From contig NZ_CP046175.1 in NCBI RefSeq assembly GCF_009708215.1, positions 2,604,001 to 2,668,000 of the forward strand: a DNA stretch of 64,000 bases, written 5' to 3'. The position numbers and the translations under genes are program-made. The notes beneath the pieces were generated by a model. It searched no databases, was not told the origin of the DNA, and saw nothing but the letters and a program-made list of their open reading frames with translations. This document shows, piece by piece, positions 8,713 to 16,554 of this stretch; the stretch's first letter is position 1, and each line of letters starts with the position of its first letter. This stretch comes from Occultella kanbiaonis (lineage in GTDB: Bacteria > Actinomycetota > Actinomycetes > Actinomycetales > Beutenbergiaceae).

Positions 8713-9222
8713 CTACTCCCCGGGGCGTAGGTCCAGTTCATCCATGAGCCGGCCGAGGAGGTCACTGAACCGGTGGAGGTCCTCCACCCCCCATTCGGTG
8801 AGCCGCGCCTGGAGCACCGCGCGCTCGCGGTGGCTGACCGCGTCGTAGCGCGACCGACCCAGTTCGGAGGCCGTGACGAGGAACGCGCGGCCGTCGCTGG
8901 GATCCGCCGCCCGCTCCACCAGGCCGAGGTCCTCGAGATGCTTGATGGTGCGACTGGCCACGGCCTTGTCCAGCTCGAGCCGTTCCGCGATGTGCCCCTG
9001 CTGAAGGGCGCCCTCGCGGACGACGGTGCCGAGGATCCGGTATCCGAGGATCGACAGGTCCGGGTGGATCCCCAGCGCGCGGCGCCGGAACAGCTGCTTG
9101 GCGTGCACGAACAGGTTGGAGAACTGGATCTCCACCTCGTGGATGGCCGCCTGCAGCTCCGGGTCGTCCGGACCCGACGCGGCAGCCGCCACATCGGATC
9201 CGGACCTGGTCATGGTGGGCAT
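8713..9222 (-). CDS. MarR-family transcriptional repressor
   Basis: 169 aa. The winged helix-turn-helix lies at about 60-130: HIAERLELDKAVASRTIKHLEDLGLVERAADPSDGRAFLVTASEL contains the recognition helix and the D-x-R wing of MarR proteins. N- and C-terminal helices form the dimer. The ATG at 9222 follows the exporter stop by one base, so both are made from one transcript and the repressor is autoregulated. Its likely operators are the paired TAGTTG-type sites at 11031-11078. It should respond to substrates of the neighbouring exporter. Confidence 0.9.
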   Translation of the reverse strand: MPTMTRSGSDVAAAASGPDDPELQAAIHEVEIQFSNLFVHAKQLFRRRALGIHPDLSILGYRILGTVVREGALQQGHIAERLELDKAVASRTIKHLEDLGLVERAADPSDGRAFLVTASELGRSRYDAVSHRERAVLQARLTEWGVEDLHRFSDLLGRLMDELDLRPGE

Positions 9223-9223
9223 C

Positions 9224-11002
9224 CTACTGAGCCGGCATGACCACGCGGGGCTGCTCGCCGCCTCCGGGTCCGTCGCCGTCCGAGGATTCGGTTCGGACGG
9301 CGTCGCGAGCGTCACCGACGATCCCGACCCCGGCGCCGGCCGCGGCCACCCCGACGAGCTCCGCCTCGGCCGTGACGGCCTCGTCGAGCTCACGCTCGTG
9401 GCGGGTCTGGTTGCTCAGCGGCAGGTTCGGCAACAGCGCCACGGCCACGATGCTCAGCAGCGCGAGGGGCGCGGCGACGAGGAACACGTGGGCGACGGCC
9501 TCACCGTAGACCGACTCGATGATCACCTTCACGGACTCGGGCAGGGAGTGCACGGCCGGGATGGTGCCCGCGGCCAGTCCGTCGGCGATCGCCGTGCCCT
9601 CGTCGCCGAGGGCCGCGATCGCACCGAAGAGCTCCGTCTGGCGGGCGGCCAGGAGCGCGGTGACCTTGTCCGCCAGGACGGTGCCGAGCACGGCGATGCC
9701 GATCGTGCCGCCGAGGCTGCGGAAGAACGCAACGCCGGAGCTGGCCACGCCGATCTCCTCCGGCGGCACCGCGTTCTGCACCACCAGGACGAGGTTCTGC
9801 ATGACCATGCCGACGCCGGCGCCGAGCATGAACATGTAGATCGAGACCAGGGCGAAGTTGGTGTCGTAGCTGATCGTGCTGAGCAGGAGCATGCCCGCTG
9901 TGAACAGGATCGAGCCGAGCACCATGTAGCGCTTCCAGATGCCGGTTCGGGTGATCACGGCGCCGACGACGGCGGAGAGGATCAGCATGCCCGCGGCCAT
10001 CGGGATCGTCATCAGGCCGGACGCGGTGGCGCTGGCCCCGCGAGCGAGCTGCATGTACTGGGCGAGGAACACGGACGTGCCGAACATCGCCACACCGACG
10101 GCGACGGAGCCGAGTACCGCGAACAGGTACGTGCGGTTCCTGAACATGGACATCGGGATGATCGGTTCCTCGGCGCGCAGCTCGACGAACACCAGGGCGA
10201 CAAGGGCGACGACGGCGCCGCCGACCATCCAGGCCGTGGTGGCCGAGGCCCACTCGAACTGGGTGCCGGCCAGGCTGACCCAGATGAGCAGGAGCGAGAC
10301 GCCCGCGGCGAGCAGGGCCACCCCGAGGTAGTCGATGCTGACCTTGCGCCGCCTGATCGTGGGCAGGTGCAGGGTCTTCTGCAGCATGACGATCGCGACG
10401 ATCGCGACCGGGACGCCCACGAAGAAGTTCCAGCGCCAGTTGATCGTGTCCGTGAGGAAACCGCCCAGCAGCGGTCCGCCGACGGTGCCGAGGGCCATCA
10501 CACCACTGAACAGGCCCATGTACCGGCCGCGCTCACGCGGGCTGACGATGTCCGCCATGACGATCTGCGTCAGGGCCGCCAGGCCACCGGCGCCGAGGCC
10601 CTGGACCACGCGCAACGAGATCAGCATCGAGGTGTCCTGGGAGAAGCCCGCGGCGGCCGAGGCCAGCACGAAGATGATGAGCGCCAGCTGCAGCAGGAAC
10701 TTGCGGTTGAACAGGTCGGCGAGCTTGCCCCAGATCGGGGTCGAGACCGTCGTCGCGAGCAGGGTGGCGGTGATGACCCAGGTGTAGGAGGTCTGCGAGC
10801 CGCCGAGGTCGGAGACGATGACCGGCAGGGACGTGCCCACCACGGTGCTGGCGAGCATGGATACGAACATGCCGAGCAGCAGCCCGGTGAGGGCCTGGAG
10901 GACCTCGGCGTGCGTCATCCGGGTGGGGGAGTCGTTCGAGGGTGGTGCGGATGTGACGGTGTCGGCTGACCTGCCGGCACTGCTTGCGGTGTTGGTGCTC
11001 AC
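9224..11002 (-). CDS. DHA2-family (EmrB/QacA) drug exporter, 14 TM
   Basis: 592 aa. About 14 hydrophobic segments are present. Motif A (GKLADLFNRKFLLQ), motif C (LGTVGGPLLGGFLTD) and the TM1 region LTGLLLGMFVSMLASTVVGTSLPVI are typical of proton-driven multidrug exporters. Both termini are hydrophilic and cytoplasmic. The GTG start at 11002 has AGGAG about 10 nt upstream. It is first gene of a two-gene operon with marR, behind a strong TTGATG-17-TATAGT promoter covered by two operator sites. The drug range cannot be predicted. Confidence 0.92.
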   Translation of the reverse strand: MSTNTASSAGRSADTVTSAPPSNDSPTRMTHAEVLQALTGLLLGMFVSMLASTVVGTSLPVIVSDLGGSQTSYTWVITATLLATTVSTPIWGKLADLFNRKFLLQLALIIFVLASAAAGFSQDTSMLISLRVVQGLGAGGLAALTQIVMADIVSPRERGRYMGLFSGVMALGTVGGPLLGGFLTDTINWRWNFFVGVPVAIVAIVMLQKTLHLPTIRRRKVSIDYLGVALLAAGVSLLLIWVSLAGTQFEWASATTAWMVGGAVVALVALVFVELRAEEPIIPMSMFRNRTYLFAVLGSVAVGVAMFGTSVFLAQYMQLARGASATASGLMTIPMAAGMLILSAVVGAVITRTGIWKRYMVLGSILFTAGMLLLSTISYDTNFALVSIYMFMLGAGVGMVMQNLVLVVQNAVPPEEIGVASSGVAFFRSLGGTIGIAVLGTVLADKVTALLAARQTELFGAIAALGDEGTAIADGLAAGTIPAVHSLPESVKVIIESVYGEAVAHVFLVAAPLALLSIVAVALLPNLPLSNQTRHERELDEAVTAEAELVGVAAAGAGVGIVGDARDAVRTESSDGDGPGGGEQPRVVMPAQ

Positions 11003-11030
11003 GCGAGCGTGCTCCTAAGCGACGAAGAAT

Positions 11031-11050
11031 TAGTTGATCGACAGCAACTA
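11031..11050. promoter_or_regulatory. MarR operator, site 1
   Basis: TAGTTG-N8-CAACTA is a perfect 6-bp inverted repeat over 20 bp, covering the -10 box and the likely transcription start of the exporter operon. The arms match those of site 2, 28 bp away centre to centre. Binding by the marR product would block RNA polymerase. Confidence 0.68.
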
Positions 11051-11075
11051 TACGTCGATGGTTGAGGTTCATCAA
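11047..11075 (-). promoter_or_regulatory. Sigma-70 promoter of the exporter-marR operon
   Basis: On the minus strand a -35 hexamer TTGATG (11070-11075) and a -10 hexamer TATAGT (11047-11052) are separated by exactly 17 bp. This is one of the best-matched promoters in the window. The start site would fall near 11040, about 38 nt upstream of the GTG. Both hexamers are overlapped by MarR-type palindromes. Confidence 0.7.
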
Positions 11076-11078
11076 CTA
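11059..11078. promoter_or_regulatory. MarR operator, site 2
   Basis: TGGTTG-N8-CAACTA is the same 20-bp design as site 1, with one mismatch in the left arm. It covers the -35 hexamer. An outer pair of arms (TTAGTTGAT at 11030-11038 and ATCAACTAA at 11071-11079) also links the two sites symmetrically. Confidence 0.63.
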
Positions 11079-11209
11079 AATTTCGTGAGACGCATGTCAC
11101 GTCCGGTAGGCGCACGGTTCACGCGTTGTCCGTGCGAACTTCATCCCGCCTGGATACCGTCGCCGGAACGCTGGGCCGTGGGGGCCGCTGTCGCTGGAGG
11201 GGACGTCCG

Positions 11210-13582
11210 ATGGGTTTGACGATCACGAACGAGGATGCCGCCGGATGGGCGCAGGCCACCTGGCCGCTCGGGGCCGAGTGGGACGAGGCCACCGGCACCG
11301 CCTCGTTCGCCGTCCATGCACCGCTCGCCAGCCGGGTGCTCCTGGAGTTCTATCCCGAGGCGGTCGGCGCGGACGCGGCCGCCGACGCGGTGATGGCTCG
11401 CTGCGCGGACGGTGTCTGGCGGGCCAGGATCGGCGGCATCGAACCGGGCGCTCTCTACGCGTTCCGCGTCTGGGGACCGGGATGGGACGTGGCGCAGGAC
11501 TGGACCCGCGGGGACAGCAGCGCCGGATTCAGCGCTGACTTCGACGAGGTCGGGAACCGCTTCAATCCGAACAAGGTGGTGTTCGACCCGTATGCGCGGG
11601 AGATCAGCCACAACTTGTCGCACCGCGCGCTCGCCGGCCGCCAGGGCGCCGCGGAGGTCCTCGGCACCGGCGGCGAGATCGTGCGGGGCAGGCCGCGACG
11701 CGAGCTCGACTCGGGCCGATGGGCGCCGAAGGCCGTCCTCGTGCACGACCAGACGCCCACCGGTGTGCGACCCCGGCGCCGCGCCGAGGACGCCGTGATC
11801 TGCGAGACGCATGTGCGCACGGCGACGGCGCACCCTTCGGCAGGTGCGCTGCGGGCGACTCTGGCGGGCGTGCCCGGGTTCGAGGACGTGGTGGACATCC
11901 CCGAGGAGCTCCGCGGCACCTACGCGGGGCTAGGGTTGCTCGCGCCGTACCTGCGCGCTGCCGGATTCACCACCGTGGAGCTGCTGCCCGTGCACGCGTC
12001 GGACACCACGGCCGTGCCGGGTGACGCAGGCACCTCGAACTACTGGGGCTACCAGACGCTCGCCTTCTTCGCGCCGAACCGGGACTATGCGCACGACCAA
12101 CGGCCGGGCGGTCCGACCCACGAGTTCAAGGCGATGGTCCGGGCGTTCCACGACCATGGACTCGAGGTGTACCTCGACGTGGTCTACAACCACACCGGTG
12201 AGGGCGGGCACTGGGCCGGCGACCTGCACACCACCGGGTTCACCTCCCTCGGCCATTTCGCGACCGCCGAGTACTACTCGATGACGGACGAGCATCGCCT
12301 GATCGACGGCGCGACCGGCACCTCGAACCAGGTGAACCACTCCTCGCCGGCCAGTCAGGCCCTCGTCCTGGACTCGTTGCGGTACTGGGTCGACGAGATG
12401 GACGTGGACGGCTTCCGGTTCGACCTCGCCACCGTGCTCGGCCGGACCCCGAGCGCCTTCGAGCGTGAGGACTGGCAGGCTCAGCGCCGGTTCTTCACCG
12501 AGCACCCGCTGCTGATCCGGATCGCGGAGTTCGCCCGGCGCCGGCACGTCGAGGTGATCGCGGAGGCCTGGGACCTGTGGGGCTACGAGGTGGGCAACTT
12601 CCCGCCGGGCTGGGGTGAGTGGAACGGGCGCTACCGGGACGCCATGCGCGGGTATCTCAAGGGCGATGGCAACGTCGCCGAGTTCATGCGCACGTTCAAC
12701 GGCGACCACCGCCACTTCGCCGACCAGGGCGGCGCGCAGCGCTCGATCAACTTCATCACGGCGCACGACGGGTTCACCCTGATGGACCTGGTCAGCTACC
12801 CGGCCAAGGTGAACGACTCGCCGCCGCCGTTCGGACCGTCCGACGGCGGCAGCGACGACAACAAGTCGTGGGACTCCGGCGGTGACCATGCCCTGCGCCG
12901 CGCCCGCCTGCGCAACTTCTGGGCGATCCTGTTCCTCTCCCGCGGGGTGCCGATGGCCGTCTCCGGCGACGAGTTCGGACGCACCCAGAACGGGAACAAC
13001 AACCCGTGGAGCCTGAACTCCATCGGGATCTGGAACAACTACGGGATGCTGGCCACGAACGCCCCGCACCGGGTCGCCGTCGACCCGGCCCGACCCGAGA
13101 TCGGCTACCACGACAACTTCGCAGCGGCCGCGACGCCGTCGGACGTCAATCCGTACTTCCGGTTCGCGGTCGCGCTCGCGCGGCTGCGCGCAGCCGAGCC
13201 GGCGCTGCGGCAGGCGCGCTACGGGGATCTGGACCACGATGACGACGACGTCTCGTACTTCTTCGCCCGGCCCGACGGTTCCGGCGGTCCCGGCGAGGGC
13301 GACCGTGCCGTGCGGGTGCACATCGACGGCTCCGGCGTGGGCGGGCACGACTACCTGGTCCTGGTGAACATGACGGCGGCCGAGGTCGGCTTCGCCGTCC
13401 CGGAGGACCCGGACGGCGGGGGCTGGCGGCGGATCATCGACACCGCCGCGTGGGCGGAGCCGGAGTTCAACGTGTGGCTGGACGAGGCGGGTGCACCCAC
13501 CGCCGGCGCGGCCGACGTCGTGGCCGGCTACTCGGTGGCGCCCTGGAGCCTCGCCGTGCTGCGGGCGCACCTGACGACCTGA
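11210..13582 (+). CDS. glgX: Glycogen debranching enzyme GlgX (GH13 isoamylase type)
   Basis: 790 aa. It hydrolyses alpha-1,6 branches of glycogen trimmed by phosphorylase. An N-terminal CBM48 domain (about 10-130, with GTASFAVHAPLASRVLLEFY and YAFRVWGPG) precedes the (beta/alpha)8 barrel. The catalytic residues are visible: nucleophile D405 in GFRFDLA, acid E452 in VIAEAWD and D520 in TAHDGF, with region I as DVVYNHT. A C-terminal beta-domain follows. The ATG at 11210 has GGAGGGG about 8 nt upstream. The family is usually 680-720 aa, so this one is slightly long. No other glycogen genes are adjacent, though a second GH13 gene lies at 30.6 kb. Confidence 0.92.
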   Translation: MGLTITNEDAAGWAQATWPLGAEWDEATGTASFAVHAPLASRVLLEFYPEAVGADAAADAVMARCADGVWRARIGGIEPGALYAFRVWGPGWDVAQDWTRGDSSAGFSADFDEVGNRFNPNKVVFDPYAREISHNLSHRALAGRQGAAEVLGTGGEIVRGRPRRELDSGRWAPKAVLVHDQTPTGVRPRRRAEDAVICETHVRTATAHPSAGALRATLAGVPGFEDVVDIPEELRGTYAGLGLLAPYLRAAGFTTVELLPVHASDTTAVPGDAGTSNYWGYQTLAFFAPNRDYAHDQRPGGPTHEFKAMVRAFHDHGLEVYLDVVYNHTGEGGHWAGDLHTTGFTSLGHFATAEYYSMTDEHRLIDGATGTSNQVNHSSPASQALVLDSLRYWVDEMDVDGFRFDLATVLGRTPSAFEREDWQAQRRFFTEHPLLIRIAEFARRRHVEVIAEAWDLWGYEVGNFPPGWGEWNGRYRDAMRGYLKGDGNVAEFMRTFNGDHRHFADQGGAQRSINFITAHDGFTLMDLVSYPAKVNDSPPPFGPSDGGSDDNKSWDSGGDHALRRARLRNFWAILFLSRGVPMAVSGDEFGRTQNGNNNPWSLNSIGIWNNYGMLATNAPHRVAVDPARPEIGYHDNFAAAATPSDVNPYFRFAVALARLRAAEPALRQARYGDLDHDDDDVSYFFARPDGSGGPGEGDRAVRVHIDGSGVGGHDYLVLVNMTAAEVGFAVPEDPDGGGWRRIIDTAAWAEPEFNVWLDEAGAPTAGAADVVAGYSVAPWSLAVLRAHLTT

Positions 13583-13717
13583 CCCGTCGGCCCGCCAGGG
13601 GAGTTCTGCCCGTGGACGACGTCACCGGTGGCCCCGGAGCGGATCATATGATCATGCCGATCTCGCCCCGACCGGAGCCGATCCGTGCCCCGGACCCGAC
13701 GACCCTGTGAGGCCCCC
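13583..13717. promoter_or_regulatory. Intergenic region with a GATCATATGATC palindrome
   Basis: This 135-bp gap between glgX and the first DUF2510 gene holds a perfect 12-bp palindrome, GATCATATGATC (13642-13653), 65 nt before the downstream GTG. It is strikingly A/T-rich for this genome and could contain a -10 element (CATATGAT) or bind a dimeric regulator. No clear terminator for glgX was found. Confidence 0.35.
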
Positions 13718-15055
13718 GTGACGACACCAGCCGGTTGGTTCCCCGATCCGAGCGGCGCCGACCAGCTCCGGTACTGGGACGGTGCCAACTGGTCGGAGCA
13801 GGTCGCTGCGAACGGCTCGCAGCCCGGCGGGTTCGGGCAGGCGAGTGCGCCCGCCGGGTACGGGCAGACCAGTGCTGCTGCCGGCGGGTTCGGGCAGGCG
13901 AGCGTGGCCCCCGGTCACGGGCCGGCGGATCCGTACGGGCTCGCCACCGGCGGGTACGGGCAGACCGGTGCGAGCGGTGCCTACGGACACAATGGCGCAG
14001 GACCGGGCGGCGCCGGACTGTCCGGCTACGCGGCAGCACCGACGGCCTACAGCGGCGACACCACGAGCGCCTACGGCGCGTCAGGCGGGTCAGCCGGAGC
14101 CGGCGGGTATGGCGGGTACGGTGCCACGGGTGCCCAGGCCGGTGCACCCGGCAGCGCCGGCTACTACGGCCCGGCCAGCGCGCCTCCGTCCCGGAGCCAG
14201 ACGCCGGTCATCGTGGCGGTCGCGGTGGCCGCGGTGCTGGCCATCGGCGTCGCCGTGTTCTTCGCCTACGGCGCGCTGACGGCCGTCCCGACGGCCGGCC
14301 CGACCGCCACCAGCGAGCCGACCTCGGACCCGACACCCACGCCGACGCCGACGGCGACGCCGACACCCACGCCGACCGCCGCGCCCACGCAGAGCGCCCC
14401 GGCGCCGGTGACCCTGGGCGCCACGACCGCCGGCACGCTGCCCGCGGACGGCACCTGGGACGGTGTCGTCACGATCCCAGCCGCAGGGGTGTACGCGTTC
14501 ATCGGTCATGCGGAGGAGGGCATCGACCTGACGCTCACCCTGCTGGACGGGAGCGGTCAGCAGATCGCGTTCAACGACGACCCGCCCGGCAACGCCGACG
14601 TCCTGGTGTCCAACCGCCGTGATCCGCTGCTGGGGTTGTACCTGGAGCCGGGGGAGTACACCGTCCGACTCGAGGAGTACGGCGGCTACGCGACCGACTT
14701 CGACTTCACGGCCGCGCTCCTGGACGTGGTCACCGAGATCCCGCCCGACGCCACGCACTCGATCGCCATTCCCGAGGACAACGTCTGGCTCGGCTACGTT
14801 CCGGTGTCCGCCACGGGAATGGTCACCGTCGACGTTCGAACCACCACCGACGCCGACCCGGTCCTGACCGTGATCTCCCCGGACGGCACCTATCAGGACC
14901 AGGACGACCGGGGCAGCGAGTCGGCCGCCCAGTACGGCGGGAATCAGTGGGACCCGTATCTCACGTTCCCGGTCGAGCCAGGGGTGTACCTCGTGATGGT
15001 CTCCGACTGGACCGGAGCCGAGTCCGAGGCGAGTATCGCCGTCACGGTGGACTGA
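13718..15055 (+). CDS. DUF2510 membrane-anchored protein with two PPC-like domains (copy A)
   Basis: 445 aa. Residues 3-32 are a DUF2510 motif (AGWFPDPSGADQLRYWDGANWSE). A Gly/Ala/Gln-rich linker with GFGQAS/GYGQTS repeats follows (about 35-155), then one transmembrane helix (VIVAVAVAAVLAIGVAVFFAYGAL) and a Pro/Thr wall-spanning stretch (PTPTPTATPTP). Two extracellular beta-domains of about 100 residues come last, each with a LEPGEYTVRL- or VEPGVYLVMV-type strand like bacterial pre-peptidase C-terminal domains. The inferred topology is type II, with DUF2510 inside. Start GTG 13718 has GAGG 6 nt upstream and places DUF2510 at the very N-terminus. It is a paralogue of the next gene. Function unknown. 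Confidence 0.75.
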   Translation: MTTPAGWFPDPSGADQLRYWDGANWSEQVAANGSQPGGFGQASAPAGYGQTSAAAGGFGQASVAPGHGPADPYGLATGGYGQTGASGAYGHNGAGPGGAGLSGYAAAPTAYSGDTTSAYGASGGSAGAGGYGGYGATGAQAGAPGSAGYYGPASAPPSRSQTPVIVAVAVAAVLAIGVAVFFAYGALTAVPTAGPTATSEPTSDPTPTPTPTATPTPTPTAAPTQSAPAPVTLGATTAGTLPADGTWDGVVTIPAAGVYAFIGHAEEGIDLTLTLLDGSGQQIAFNDDPPGNADVLVSNRRDPLLGLYLEPGEYTVRLEEYGGYATDFDFTAALLDVVTEIPPDATHSIAIPEDNVWLGYVPVSATGMVTVDVRTTTDADPVLTVISPDGTYQDQDDRGSESAAQYGGNQWDPYLTFPVEPGVYLVMVSDWTGAESEASIAVTVD

Positions 15056-15099
15056 CCCGCCCGCACCGCGCCGGATCGGACCGCGGGGAACAATCCTCT

Positions 15100-15121
15100 C
15101 GATCACCGGACGCGGTGATCG
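15100..15121. promoter_or_regulatory. 8-bp inverted repeat ahead of a -10 box
   Basis: CGATCACC-N6-GGTGATCG is a perfect inverted repeat 45 bp after the stop of copy A. It is followed at 15131-15136 by TAGAAT, a good -10 box for copy B. It could be a weak terminator hairpin or an operator over the -35 region. Like the palindrome ahead of copy A, it contains GATC-ended arms. Confidence 0.4.
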
Positions 15122-15218
15122 CGCGAACCATAGAATCCAGATGCCTCGGCTGCGGCCCGGCCTCCCGTCGTTGCCCTATCTCACCGGACCCCGTGGGCCC
15201 ACTGCGTTGGAGGTTTCT

Positions 15219-16517
15219 ATGAGTGCACCTGCTGGCTGGTTCCCCGATCCTGAGGGACAGGACCGTCTCCGATACTGGGACGGCGCCGCCTGGACCGAGA
15301 ACTACGCCCCCCGGCCCGCCGGGGCCGCCCCGGCCGCTGATGCGTCGGCAGCGCCGACCGCCCCGTTCACGCCGGCGCCGACCACGCCCGCCCCAGCGGT
15401 CGCAGCCGCTGCCCCTGGTGTGGCTGCCCCGGCCCCCGTCGGCTACCCGCAGGCGGGGCCGTACGGCGGTCCCGCCGTGCCGCCCGTTCCCGGCGTCCCG
15501 TCCGGCGGCTACGGCCAGGCGAGCGCGCCGGGTGGTCACGTCCAGGCGGGCGCACCGGCCGGTTATGGCCAGGCCGGCGGGTACGGGCAGCCCGGTGGCC
15601 CGGGTGCCTACGGCGGTGGCTACGGCCAGGGCGGCGGGCCGCAGAGGAAGAACACCGGCCTGATCGTCGCGATCGTCGCGGTCCTGGTCGTCGCGCTCGG
15701 GGTGGGCGGCTACTTCGGGTTCCGCGCCCTCAACCCCGACGATCCGGAGCCGACCGCAGGACCCGGGCCGACCAGCGCTCCGACCGACGCCCCCACGGAC
15801 ACACCGACCGAACCCGTCGAGGGCCCCACCGACGCTCCAACCGGCGACATGCCGGAGATGGTCGCGACGCTCACACTGGGTACGGCACTGCCAGGCTCCT
15901 TCGCGGCGGACGGGAGCTGGGGCGCCCTGCTCCCGATCACCACGCCGGGCGTCTACCTCCTCCATGGGCTCGCCGACGGTGCCGAGGACCTGGAGCTGAC
16001 GGTGTACGACGAGGGACTCAACGCGATCTCCTTCATCGATGACGTCCCGCAGGGCGCCGACGTCCTCCAGCCCAACTCCCTGAACCCGTTGCTGCCGATC
16101 TATCTCGAGGCCGGGCAGTACGCGGTCGTGATCACCGAGCTCGCCGGTGCGCCGGCCTCGTTCCAGGTCCTCGCCGAGGATCTCACCGCGATCCCGGAGC
16201 TGCCCCAGAACACCGACGTCACGATCTCGATGACCGCCGGCAACGTGTGGGTCAACTACGTCGTGGTCGACGCTGCCGGCACCATGACGATCGACGCCCG
16301 GACCACCAACGACGCGGATCTCCTGATGACCGTGATCAGCCCGCTGGGTGGCTGGATCGCCAACGACGACCGGGGGCCGGACATCGCCGGGCAGGTCGGC
16401 GGCGACACCTACGACCCCTTCGTCGAGGAGGCCGTCGATCCGGGCGTCTACATCCTGATGATGTCGGAGTACTCCGACGGGGCCGGTGAGGCGGTCGTCA
16501 CCGTCGGCGTGGGCTGA
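15219..16517 (+). CDS. DUF2510 membrane-anchored protein with two PPC-like domains (copy B)
   Basis: 432 aa, with the same architecture as the gene upstream: DUF2510 (3-32, AGWFPDPEGQDRLRYWDG), a Pro/Ala then GGYGQ-rich linker (to about 145), a transmembrane helix (TGLIVAIVAVLVVALGVGGYFGF), a Pro/Thr stretch (TSAPTDAPTDTPTEP) and two beta-domains with LEAGQYAVVI and VDPGVYILMM strands. The ATG at 15219 has TTGGAGG ending 5 nt upstream, which decides the start. The two copies are clearly related in the globular parts but have diverged linkers, so this is an old tandem duplication. Likely an envelope protein of unknown role. Confidence 0.75.
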   Translation: MSAPAGWFPDPEGQDRLRYWDGAAWTENYAPRPAGAAPAADASAAPTAPFTPAPTTPAPAVAAAAPGVAAPAPVGYPQAGPYGGPAVPPVPGVPSGGYGQASAPGGHVQAGAPAGYGQAGGYGQPGGPGAYGGGYGQGGGPQRKNTGLIVAIVAVLVVALGVGGYFGFRALNPDDPEPTAGPGPTSAPTDAPTDTPTEPVEGPTDAPTGDMPEMVATLTLGTALPGSFAADGSWGALLPITTPGVYLLHGLADGAEDLELTVYDEGLNAISFIDDVPQGADVLQPNSLNPLLPIYLEAGQYAVVITELAGAPASFQVLAEDLTAIPELPQNTDVTISMTAGNVWVNYVVVDAAGTMTIDARTTNDADLLMTVISPLGGWIANDDRGPDIAGQVGGDTYDPFVEEAVDPGVYILMMSEYSDGAGEAVVTVGVG

Positions 16518-16529
16518 CCGACGCGCCGG

Positions 16530-16554
16530 CCGGCAGGGTGATCAGCCCTGCCGG
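16530..16554. terminator. Bidirectional terminator hairpin
   Basis: CCGGCAGGG (16530-16538) pairs perfectly with CCCTGCCGG (16546-16554) across a 7-nt loop. It sits between the convergent DUF2510 copy B and copB genes and overlaps the last codons of copB. There is no T-tract, as is usual in high-G+C actinobacteria. Confidence 0.6.

Noticed and set aside
11930-13570. A 546-aa open frame on the minus strand opposite glgX
   Set aside because: It covers the catalytic region of glgX on the other strand and has no domain-like pattern.
13800-14100. Repeated GGGTTCGGGCAGGCGAG-like units as a DNA repeat element
   Set aside because: They encode the GFGQAS/GYGQTS linker of a real gene; similar codons explain the DNA similarity.
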